From contig CM060910.1 in NCBI GenBank assembly GCA_030737875.1, positions 632,635,303 through 632,699,302 on the forward strand: a DNA stretch of 64,000 nt, in the 5' to 3' direction. The DNA comes from Allium sativum (taxonomy: Eukaryota > Streptophyta > Magnoliopsida > Asparagales > Amaryllidaceae). This document shows, piece by piece, positions 36,513 through 47,606 of the stretch. The translations under genes and the position numbers were made by a program. A model generated the notes under the pieces. The model was not told the origin of the DNA and made no database searches. It saw nothing but the letters and a program-made list of their open reading frames with translations. Positions within the stretch are counted from its first letter, which is position 1. Every line of letters starts with the position of its first letter.

Positions 36513-36549
36513 TTCTTCCCCCCCTTAAAATAATTTCGTCCTCGAAATT
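36513..36549 (-). promoter_or_regulatory. Element C polypurine tract and hairpin
   Basis: Plus strand TTCTTCCCCCCCTTA after the LTR end (tract TAAGGGGGGGAAGAA on the minus strand), then AATTTCG-TCCT-CGAAATT at 36532-36549. The hairpin has the same core as in A, E and B' but its own complementary outer bases. Confidence 0.8.
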
Positions 36550-37445
36550 GCTAAGGTAGAAAACAAACCCTATTAACTGGGTTAAAAATTATTTGTTTAA
36601 TTATTAACTTCAATTTTAACAAAACACATTTAATTTCAATTGAATTATTAATTTATTCTTACCAACTAAAATTTTCGAAAATCCTAAAAATTTTCTAACA
36701 CCTTAAATTTTCGAAAAATTTCGCCAGCACCTCCTTTGTACTGGTTAATCGGTACAACTACAACTCGCCTCTCTAGGCCATTCCCAATCCAAAAGAAAAT
36801 CAAACAGCTAAGGGGCTTGCCAAACAGGCTCATAAATCATCAAACTCATATAAAAAAAACTTGTACCTTTTTGTCGGGCACATCATTATATTCTTTCCAT
36901 CTGCTATCAATTCATCATATACAAATGCCATCCCAATCAATCTCCAATCGATTCATCCTCAAACTCAATCATTCTATTATATCCAAGTTGAATTCCATTC
37001 TCAATCTCAAGTACCATTCTTGATTTTCAAATTCTTAACTCACTAACCCAATATACTTAACCTCGTTAAGTTCCACCCACATATTTCATTAACTGGTTAA
37101 TTTCTCTAATCAGTTATCTTTATCTCATAATTCAATTCTGATTTTTATATCAAAAATCAACTCAATTCACATGGGTCCAATTTTATTCAAGAATCCAATT
37201 TTACTCGATATTAGTCCATCTAAAGTTTCCACTTTACTGGCTTTAACTCAAATTTCAATTTGTTTTCACAAATTCCTTTTAATTTGTTTTAATTCAAACA
37301 ATCTGTTTTTAGGAGTTTTTGAACAACTTAGCTTTCCAACAATCAAATATTCCTTTTTCGGAATCAAACAACTTGTTTTTTTCAAAACAATTCAAAAACA
37401 AAATTTTTGGTAGTAGTCTGTCACTTAGAAACTCAAAATTGAACA

Positions 37446-37472
37446 CCGATGATGCTGCGCAGTCATTATCGG
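37446..37472 (-). other. Palindrome in element C leader
   Basis: Arms CCGATGATG and CATTATCGG (one G-T pair) flank the self-complementary core CTGCGCAG, with one unpaired T after the core. The geometry (9-base arms, 8-base core, one bulge) is that of element B, with unrelated core sequence. It lies about 640 nt downstream of the primer site. Confidence 0.6.
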
Positions 37473-38038
37473 AATTATTTTTGAGTTCAATACTATATCA
37501 CTTTCAAAATCCATATTTAAATACTTCCATTTTGAATACATTTCAAAAATACCATTCACAATGCTTGTAAAACAATTTGAAATCTCCTAGGATTTGAAAA
37601 TTTCCATATACTTAACTCAAATCCATTTACGAACACTTTTCCAAATTTTAGGAATTTTAATTCCAATTCTGACTTTAATTTTAGATTTAATTCATCTGAT
37701 TTCATATATTACACTTATACAAATTCGGATTGGTTATTTATAATAATTTCAATTATAATCATATTCGATTATAATAATGACCAACACACCAAATATAATC
37801 ATTCCAATATATATTTTCTTTATTATCAAAATATACTTTGGGTAAAATTATTTCATTTACCCTCTTCTCAAAACATACAGTGTCGGTTCATCGTATTCGA
37901 GTGTTTAGAAACCCCAACCGATACAGTGGATCAAACTGATCGAACAGAAGTTATAAACAACTCAACCAATAAATCTCCACAATATAAAGCAATATTTTTA
38001 TATCAAATAACAAATACGCGCTCATATATATACACTTA

Positions 38039-38079
38039 AACTCAGTCTTGGGTATTACTAACCCTATCTCTATCGAGTT
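38039..38079 (-). other. Leader hairpin after the C PBS
   Basis: AACTC (38039-38043) pairs with GAGTT (38075-38079) around GGGT-ATTACTA-ACCC at 38050-38064. The loop matches the second hairpin of B and B', and the stem shows compensatory GGGT/ACCC versus GGAT/ATCC. Confidence 0.55.
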
Positions 38080-38113
38080 ACGCCACAGAGCCAAGGTAAT
38101 TACTTAACCTTTA

Positions 38114-38125
38114 GCTCTGATACCA
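38114..38125 (-). promoter_or_regulatory. Element C primer-binding site (tRNA-iMet)
   Basis: GCTCTGATACCA on the plus strand, one base before the LTR at 38127. Confidence 0.92.
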
Positions 38126-40317
38126 CTGTAACGGCCTGGGAAATTTTCGACTTAGAAAATTGACATAAACTCAATGTCGACTATTCAAAATTGAAAATAT
38201 CATAACGTTAATAGAAAGAAGTTAGAGGGTGAGAATAGATAAGATAGAAAACTAGAATAGAAGAAGAAGAACAACATAATCAGAGCAACATGATTCTCAC
38301 AGCGGAACGAATAAAATATAATATTCAACATAATTTAAAATAAAACCAGTATGTGTATACAATATTATTAACAGAGTAAAACACTTACAACACAGCGGAA
38401 ATAACAACAGTTATATAATTCTGAAGCCTCCTGCTCCAGCTCTCCAAGTATATCTGTAAATCCCGACTACTTGACTGCCAGTACAAAATTGGGCACCCAA
38501 GAGTTTAGGGAAAACAAAACAAAATAAACTTTGGGTCAGTTATGTGACTGGTGTGAGTAAACTCCAACCATTTGTTGAACTTTTAAAACCCTTTTAAAAG
38601 AAAGGAAAATCATAAGACCGATCCACACATAAACATGGATGGTTTTTACCTTACGACTACTCAAAATATTCTTTATATCACAACTCTTCTGATATTATAA
38701 TAATGTCTAAATCAAGTAAATAACAATCTAGTAGAACGCTTTCATCTCACGTTCAACATATATAATATACAATCAAAAACCGTGGACTCTTATTGGGTAA
38801 TGGATTTCCAACTATGACAAGGTATGGAACCACCTCCAATCAGTGTACTCTCGAAGCGATACACTAGAGTTCAACTAGAACTTCTTGTAACACGGCCACA
38901 CATGACCGGCCATTCATTTCGCTTGAATGTTCCGAATATATTGTCACCTTACGGTTGGTATACCGACATAACCATTCCCGGGAGATACAGAAGCGAAAAA
39001 AGTAACAAATATGAATATTCTCTAGATGGTGACAATATACCCTAATTGGGTGCGACTCAATTAGCCATGGTGCCTGCCCGATTTTTGTCATTTCCTAGTT
39101 GATGAGGCTTGAGGTCATAACGTATCTTTTAACAGATCATTCCTTTATTTACTTTGAATGCCACATCGTCATACCCATCAAATCACAAATTGATTTCCTA
39201 AAAAATACCATGGGTATAAGCTAAGAGAAACGAATTCCTCCACCACCAATGTAAATACGTTTGAAATGATCAACTTACGCGATCTACCAGATATACTCTG
39301 TCAGACATTCGTCCATTCAAGTTGTCCTGGGACTAGACAACTTGAAGTAATTATTCTGTAAATCCATCTTAGGCAATTTCTATCTAGGATCACCAGAATA
39401 AACCTTGCATAAACTTCGTCTTCAATTTGTCTTCGATGTATTTGATTCGAAACGATAATGCCCATACGGAGTTGTTTTCAGATAATAAATCTGATCCCGG
39501 TCTTTCCGTATTGACAACGGAAATGGTCAAAACTTTGATAGTCGGTTATTTAACTATCAAAGGAAAACATGTGTACAAAAAATGGTCGTATTCCCAAATG
39601 GAAATCTTACCGATTAATCATCAATCAACATTTATCCCTTTAAATTAATTTATCATTAATTTATTCATTTCCCTATTTCCATATATTCCTTAAATTCTTA
39701 TTTCCTAAATTTGGAAAATATACATTATTAACATGGGTAAACATTTCCATATTTACTCCCAATTCTTATTTTATATATTTAGAAAACATTTCTGATTCTT
39801 ATTTGGAAAACATTTCCAAAACTCCTTCATTGGATTTAAACAGATGTTTCAGTAAAACATCGCTATGCCGACTCAAACCATTACTCTCCTTAACTAGATT
39901 CACTTAACCAACCTTCACTATCAACCTTAACCATTCCTTAATTAAAAATGAAGTCAATCAGGTTGGGGTATAACTAACTCTCAAACCTTAACTTAACAAC
40001 ATTTTTAACCTTGAAATAGACAAAGTTCACCTTTTAAATCTTTAACAAACTTCCTTTCGAAACTCTCAGATTCTATTTACGAATCCACTTCTTTTACAGA
40101 AATCATTTGAATATAACAATAGTGTTAAAATCCCTTGCTTCCGAAATATAATAAATTAAATATAACTTTTATTTATTAAATTAAATAAACAAACAAACAA
40201 ACAACTAATTTATTAATGAATAAATAAATCTTGATTTAAAACGGAAAGTAAATAGTACTTTCCTACATTCGGTATAGTCGAATTTCAATGTATAGCTCTC
40301 TTTCGAATAGTCCCTAT

Positions 40318-40625
40318 TCGATAACTCTCTTCGAATAACTTATATTCGATTAACTCTCTTCGAATGACTTATATTCGATTAACTCTCTTCGAATGACTTA
40401 TATTCCATTAACTCTCTTCGAATAACTTATATTCGATTAACTCTCTTCGAATAAATATATTCGATTAACTCTCTTCAAATAAATATATTCGATTAACTCT
40501 CTTCGAATAAATATATTCGATTAAAATATATTTGACTAACTCTCTTCAAATAAATATATTCGATTAACTCTCTTTGAATAACTTATATTCGATTAACTCT
40601 ATTAAAATAAATTTATTCGATTAAC
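40318..40625. repeat. 29 bp minisatellite, intact array in C 5' LTR
   Basis: About ten to eleven units built on TTAACTCTCTTCGAATAA, with a switch from TTATATTCGA to ATATATTCGA part way along. Confidence 0.85.
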
Positions 40626-42732
40626 TCTAATTTTATTTTAACCCTATTTCCTATCTTATTCAAATTTCCATTTGAATTCCTATTTAAAAACCCAATTTTC
40701 CTTATAAATGTTTTAATTTACAAAATATTCATTTTAATCCATTATTCACAACGAATGTGAAAAATATTTCTTTTATATAATCCATTAAGTTTTATTTCGT
40801 ATTTCAAAATAATATCTCATTTCCAAATTCTATTTATACTTCCATTTATAAAATTATTCATAAAAAATCTTATTTTCAATTCCAATCACCTATAAATCTC
40901 GTTTATAAATCCCTTTATAAATACTATGTTTACGTTCCATAAAAATATCGGTGTTAAAACCGATTTCTACTTCTTCATATAATTTCAGACTTATATATCC
41001 AATTTATCCAATGATAAATAATTTACTTAATTTATAAAACATTATTTATAAGTTAATCTTCTCGATTTATCTGTTAAAAACATATTTCTATTTAATTTCC
41101 ACGTTAAACAATCTTCTCATAATTCTTTTATATCGCATCAAATTCCTTTTATAATCCTATTTATTTTCCAAATAAATATTCCTTTTTTTTTTAATATTTC
41201 CTTTTATAAAATCCTTTGATTTTATAAATATTTCCTTTCATAAAATCCTTTGATTTTATAAATATTTTATTTTCAATATACACTTTGAAAATTCTATTTC
41301 TACATCCCATTATTACTTATGGTATTTTAGAAATACCAAACCATAGTGCCAGTTTCGTCCACACATACAAAATCAATCACAGAAAATATATCACATCATA
41401 TATCACAAGATATGAAAATAACAGTAATAATATTTGAGGATTCCAGTTGGATCCCTCCAACCTGTTTTCCTGCATCCACAATTGTTAATCCATACAATTA
41501 ACATCAATTTTATTTCAATATGAAATATTCTGATAAACAAAACCAATATTTGATTAACAATATATATATATAACTAGATCTGTAATTTCAACCAATAAAT
41601 CATCAATTCAACCAAACAATCATCACACAGCAATCAATCATGATTTATCAATTCTAGAAATACGTTATAAAATATAAACCGGTAGAGTTAGTGAGATTTA
41701 CTCACATTGGACGTTAAATAACAATAATTATCGTTGATTCACAGACAATTTATTTTGCTATAAATTGTAACGAGCACCAATTCACTCCCAGTCAGTTCCA
41801 ATGTGTAGCTCTCGTCGGTACGATCCCAACGGATCTTGTTTCGTCAATTTCTGATAAACGATGACAATGTTATTAATATTACCAGTTGTGTACACATTTT
41901 GATTAAAAATTGATTTCTATTTAAATTAAATATTTGGGCTTTAGCAAAATAACCTGGCCCACTATCCACGTTAAAACCAACCCAGCTGAATAGTATCATC
42001 TCTCCTCCTACTTTCACTCCTGTAACTCCACCTCCATTCAAAACAAAAGGTCGTTCTTCCTTTCACCATTCCTCCTTCCAAAATCACTTAAAAATCAAAC
42101 CAAAATCACAATGATATATAATACTCGCGTCCCTTCTTCTCCTTTAACTACCCCCTTTCGAACCCGTTCTTCCCAGGCAAACCATCATCAACATCGCTCT
42201 CTCCATCTTTCACGAATTCAACCACCGTAAGCCCTAATCTTCACCTCACCGAAACACTAACCTCCTTCCATCATTCTCGTTTAGCTCGAAGCCACCATAG
42301 AGGTCACGACCTTTTGTCCATTCCCTTATCACCCAAAAAAATCGCGATAATAGTAGTTTATTCGAACTTACACAGTAACTGTCGTCATTAATTTCCACCG
42401 TACAACCCAAAATTATGCACATGGGTGCTATTTCATTCCACAATCTCAAAAAAACCATTAAAACTTGAATCCATGCTTCCATTGTTCTCGAGATGAAACC
42501 CTAAGCTTACTGTTCCTATTTCGAACTACAGAAATATGCATTGAGTATTATAAACTATGGATGAGGTAGAAGCTAACGACTATAGCAACTCAAATATGTA
42601 AACTTTAGGATTTTCATTTGAATTATTACAAATTTTGAGAAGCTTACGTATTAGGTTTGAAGAGAGAAAAACCCGACGGCTTGAAATTTGTTGATTATCA
42701 GATGAAGTAAATTAGGGTTAGGATGTGTAGTG

Positions 42733-42740
42733 TATTTATA
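42733..42740 (-). promoter_or_regulatory. LTR TATA box, element C 5' LTR
   Basis: CTATAAATA on the minus strand, identical to the 3' LTR copy. This is the copy that would drive genomic transcription of C. Confidence 0.65.
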
Positions 42741-44198
42741 GGATAGTTTTAATATTTTAATATTCGATTTAATATTCATTTTTAATCAACCGTTGTTTGT
42801 ATTTATCATTAAAAATTCCTATGATCACATACAATATCCAAATTCCATAAAAATGGACATGCATGTACAGTTCGACATTACGGGCCCAACGAAACTTGTT
42901 TCGTCGAATTCCGAGTTCGTTTGCTCACACAACGTATTTTTAAAGTCAAAATATTGACTGTTTTTCACATTAAAATCACGTACAGCCACATACTGACTCC
43001 AAAAATCATGAAAATTGAAATCTAGCAATAATTTGATATTCCGGATCCAACAAAATTAGTTTCGTCGAAAACGGAGTTCGTTTGCAAAAATGGCTATTTT
43101 TAAAGCCCTCAATAAACCAATAAATATATTACTATATTTAAAAACAATAATATTATCGTATATATTCACATAGAATATCATACAGCTCCAAAATATACAT
43201 ATCTGGATTCATAACTTCATATTTTTAAAAATCCAGTTAAATCGATATTCCATTTATATTAAAAATCCATTTATAATATAAATAAATCGTTATAAATTAT
43301 AAACGAATTCCATAACGACTATTTTAAAATTTGATTTGGGCATAACTCACAATCTACACGACGAAATCTCGATTTTTCTCTTCCATTAGAAAAATATACT
43401 GCACTAGCTCCGAACATTTCTTGTTTCAAAAAAATCCGACTTAAAACGGATTCTGTATATTTTTTTTAAAGTTCGAATCGCCAAATTACAAACTGCCGTG
43501 CCATTTCGAGCTCGATTATAATTATAATAAAATTAATACGTTCAACTGACATTTATAAATATATTTGTTAATATAATTCAATTCTAAACTGAATTATATA
43601 TTTTAAATTGTCCAATTCACACAATATTGTCAATTCACTATTTCCGACTATTTCGGAATTAAATATATTATTCTATTATTTATATTAATTAAATATTCAA
43701 TATTATTTAATTAAATAACCATTTAATTCTCTGAATCACTATTTAAATAATTAAATTAATAAATTATTATACCGTAAAAATACGGGACGTTACAAATGTG
43801 GTTGGATTATTGACTTGGTGATGGATTGTTGAATGTAAGTTCAACGTTTGTTCTGTTATTAACCAATGGGCAGTATTGGTTGAGAAATTAATAGAAAATG
43901 GACTTAATGTACATCAGTTATAAATATTGATTTATCGTCAGGTAAATCGATAGATACGAAGTTATAAATTTATTTTATAACAAAAGATGGATTTTGAAAT
44001 ATATTATTTTGAATGAAGTTTATAATAAGGAAATAAATATTTATTATTTATTTAAGTTATAAGTAATTATTTAATGGTTTTTATAAAGGAGGTTCTTGTG
44101 TAAATAAGTTTTGGAAGCTAGTAAGTAGCAATCACGTAACGAGCAATAACCGAAGTTAATTGTCTTTAAGAATCAATTGAAATGAGGTTATATTGAAA

Positions 44199-45715
44199 TT
44201 GATTATTAGTATTTATTTATTTTGGCATAGCCGACCAGTTTTTATAGTGTTCCGTAACACTCTTTTATTATGACTAATAATAAAATTACAATATAGTACA
44301 GGTGACTGTAGTTAGCAGTCAACTAATTTCGGTTTTTTAGGTGGACCGTCCATCGCCTACGGCATTTATAGTGGGCCGTCCACTGAATCTAATCTAGATT
44401 AGAGACCAGGAGCTAGTTTAACTTACTAGACTACTATATTACATTTCATTCTTCACGATGGAAGATCAATTTCATTTTGAATACAAAAGGACATTTAGAC
44501 AACATACTAAAAGAGTACAGCCTAAAGCATGGCATGCACAGTGTACTCGAAGAAGTGACATGATGGCAGAACACCATGATTTGACGAAACTACAGCTGGG
44601 AAAACCAGTCACATCCGATAATACTTCGATAAGTGGGCAAAACCCATCACTCTCATGGATGAATAGTCATGAGGATGCCTGCATGAGAAAAGAACTAAGC
44701 CACCCAGCAAGGTACGAGCAGAGCTTCCATGTATGCTGAATGGACAAAGTTGAATCAAAATACCAACAACAAACACGAACCATTCACCACAAATATACCA
44801 TAACAGCTTTGACATAGCAACTGACATACACCATTAGAGGAAGGCAAAGGTTGAGCATATGCAGGCTTTGATAAACTTCATAACATGTACTGCATAGTTG
44901 AGAGCTGCATAGCTTCACCTGTAATGCAATAATGAATGGAGCAAAAAGAATCCATAACACCCAAACTGACCCAACCGAGCTTGAACCACTCAACGGCATG
45001 ACATGGCAAGGTAGTCAGCTCCAGTGAACCATGTGAGGTAACCTAAAAACATCATAAACGAAATCAATCTCCAAGCCGAAACACAATACAGACATCAAGG
45101 AACTACCAACTAGACGAATTGAAAGCAAACATCGAAAACCAACTACCCAAATAGTACCATCACAGACATACGGGTCTGACGAACAGTTGCCCACCGAGCT
45201 AGGGGACATATAAGAACTCAGTAAAACATACCAGACCAACATGACGAAACGCGAAACAACTCAAGATAGAAGGAGTTACTATTGGCCAAAGAGACTCCAT
45301 GTTAGTGTCAATCTTCCAAAAGTCGCAAGACAAACAACCTGTTGAAGAACTAGCAGAGCCAATAGTTTCCAGAGAAGCCACCCCACAGAGATTGGAAGAG
45401 AAGTCAGCAAAGGATTTGGAGAGAAGAGAGGCATTGAGATGCGGGTTGAAGAAATTTGGGAAACTGGAGCAAGAACTACAGAGCGAGCTTGGTTAGATCT
45501 AGAAATTAAATGTAGCAACTCGAAAACTCCACGCAGACGAAAGCAAAGCCATAGAAAAGGGGAAAGAAGAATGGGGTGAAAGCAGAAGTGATTGATGGAG
45601 GAGGAAGAAGACTGATGGAAGAAACCGAAGAAAATGAAAATTGGCTTTGTCGCCATTAACGGAGTTTCGAATCGTACCAAGTTATTGCAATAATCAAAGT
45701 TTGATTATTAGTATT
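44199..45715 (-). mobile_element. Retroposed sequence with 15 bp target duplication
   Basis: TTGATTATTAGTATT occurs at 44199-44213 and again at 45701-45715, flanking 1487 bp that are absent from the homologous site in LTR D (near 51250-51290). Long duplications of this kind are made by LINE-type machinery. On the minus strand the insert ends in an A-rich tail (AAAATAAATAAAT) beside the left duplication. No LINE protein is visible, so it may be a retroposed host transcript or a non-autonomous element. Confidence 0.7.
45279..45680 (-). pseudogene. Unrecognised reading frame in retroposed insert
   Basis: A 133-codon frame beginning about 20 bases inside the 5' end of the insert, on the strand whose A-rich tail is at 44214. 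A second ATG nine codons in opens MATKPIFIFFGFF. The N terminus is rich in Ser, Phe and Pro, then Leu/Ser segments follow; it could be an organelle presequence or simple coding-like noise. Other frames on the same strand (45199-45381, 45015-45242, 44784-44999, 44609-44827) follow in shifted registers, as expected for a broken coding sequence or long 3' UTR. I do not recognise the protein. Confidence 0.35.
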
Positions 45716-47606
45716 AAAAATCAAAGTAAATAGAATTATTTTAATTAATTATATTATTAATTAATTTAAAATGGAAAGGGTTAAGTGGAACTGATTAGAA
45801 AATAAACCATGTTTAAGGGCAGCGTAAACTGAAATTGTTTTATTATTAATTTAATGGGAGTTTAATGGTGAAGTAACCCAATTTTATCTTAATAAATGTT
45901 GAAACTTGATTATTAATTATTTATTAATAATCGAAGTTATAATCTGGGAATGTAAAATTTAGTAATGGAAGTTTGTGGAGTTTTTAAGCCTTGTTTATAG
46001 TTTAATGAATATTTAAGCGATTTAAGGTTTACAATATTATAATTTATATTTAAATCGAAGTTTTTATTTGATTCTTAATTTAGATTATATCTAATTTGAT
46101 TTTATAAAATCCAAGTTAGACGGAGTTATAAAACCCAAGTTTTTATCGAATATATTATTGGAACAAGTTATTATAAATGGAAATAAAAGCCGAGATATGA
46201 AATGAAGAATTAGAACCTAACTGGAGATCAGTTAAGATAAATGATTTTCTGAGTATTGATATGATGTTGGTTTCATCCTTCAGGGTTGATGTTTAGAGAA
46301 TTATTTCTTATTGATTTACGGTTAGGGACTGATGAAGGTATGAAATGGAAATCTAAACGAAAACCGAACTTGAGATAAAATGTTAGGCTAGTTAAATTAT
46401 AACGATGCGATCTAAATTACTATATTAAATGAGAGATGGGGTTTATCGAGAGATAACCGAAGTGGGTTTGAAATAAAGTTATCGGAAGTTTATAAAAGGT
46501 GCTATTTTGGAATAAAGGCCTGTATATAATGTATTTGGGATTATTAAAGTTAACATAAAGGATTTTGAATAATATTTAAATTGAGTTAATGAGCATAAGA
46601 TTTGCAATAAGGTTTCCAAGTAAAAGTATGGTATTATAAACAATATATTCTAAAAGTTTATAAGTTGAATAGAAATGTTTGTATATAATGTTTTAAAAGA
46701 TTTAATGATTGATGTAACGAATGGTAACTCAAAAAGGCCAAGTGATGTTGTGTACTGAACCAATGGATCTATTTATTTTTATGGCTGTTTATTTTGATAG
46801 TTAAATAACCGACTATCAAAATTTGGCCCAACATTGTTTGTACGGAAAGACCGAGATCGAATTTATATTTGAAAACCATTCAAACCAATAAATACGAATA
46901 CATGGAAGATGCTGATCGGGATGGAACAATTGAAGACCGTGATCTACATAAAACGGAAGAGTTACGTAAAATATTTGGCTGAACCCTAGAGATATACTGT
47001 GATTCAATCGTGGTTGAAATCTACGGGTTTGCAAGGACTACTCGCTACTGATCCATTGGGTGATTCCTATATTGGATGCAGTAGGAGAGTACTTTCGGTT
47101 CATCATGTTCCTGGATGACTTGTATGGACAAATGTTTGACAGGGTATTTCCTAAAAACCATATAAGTTGATTTTTACAAATATACCGAGTTGGTGGCGAA
47201 GAGGGACACATCTTTTGTACACAAAGTATATTTGTGGACGTCAATTAGTGATTTGACGGATGTGACAATGTGGCATTCAAAGTGAATGGTGGCCAGATGT
47301 TCTTAAAAGAAATAATAACCTCAAGCCTCATCAACCGGGAAATGACAAAAATCGGGCAGGCAGCATGGCTAAGTGGGTTGCTCCCAATTAGGGTGTATTG
47401 TCACCATCTAGAGAAAATTCATTATTTGTTCTTCTTTTCGCTTCTGTATCCCCCGGGAATGGTTATGTTGCTAGTAACCGTAAGGTAGCAATATATTCGG
47501 AACATTCAAGCGAAATGAATGGCTGGTCATGTGTGGCTAAGTTGCAAGATGATCTTGTTGAACTCTAGTGTATCCCCTCTAGAGTGCACTGATTGGAAGG
47601 TGGTTC

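Larger units (their letters stand above)
36513..38126 (-). mobile_element. Element C internal region, non-coding
   Basis: 1614 bp between the LTRs of C. It has only short frames (the longest, 95 codons, is low complexity) and no gag or pol similarity. It contains a polypurine tract and hairpin (36513-36549), a palindrome (37446-37472), a leader hairpin (38039-38079) and a primer site (38114-38125). C is therefore a second LARD-type non-autonomous family with LTRs of 5.67 kb. Confidence 0.85.
38127..43794 (-). repeat. Element C 5' LTR
   Basis: 5668 bp, starting TGTAACGGCC and ending GGGACGTTACA, so its ends form a short inverted repeat TGTAACG/CGTTACA. It is the full-length partner of 1-1515 plus 33015-36512. 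Contains the minisatellite (40318-40625), TATA box (42733-42740, minus) and a splice-donor-like GTAAGC near 42645. The next five bases, AATGT (43795-43799), are the expected target duplication; the left copy is outside the window. Confidence 0.93.
43795..47606 (+). repeat. LTR G fragment, plus strand, split by C and D
   Basis: From 43800 it matches LTR D from about 50800, and 46700-47606 is the reverse complement of the C LTR near 38820-39560. It is therefore a plus-oriented LTR of the same family, entered from the left by C and cut on the right by LTR D. It is degraded and carries the retroposon 44214-45700. No gene of its own is seen. Confidence 0.7.

Noticed and set aside
36736..37570. Short frames in the C interior as possible gag remnant
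   Set aside because: No zinc knuckle, capsid-like or pol motif; composition is AT-rich and the frames overlap in different registers.
40318..40625. Regular about 29 bp repeats resembling a CRISPR array
   Set aside because: Units are directly tandem without unique spacers, in plant LTR DNA; it is a minisatellite.
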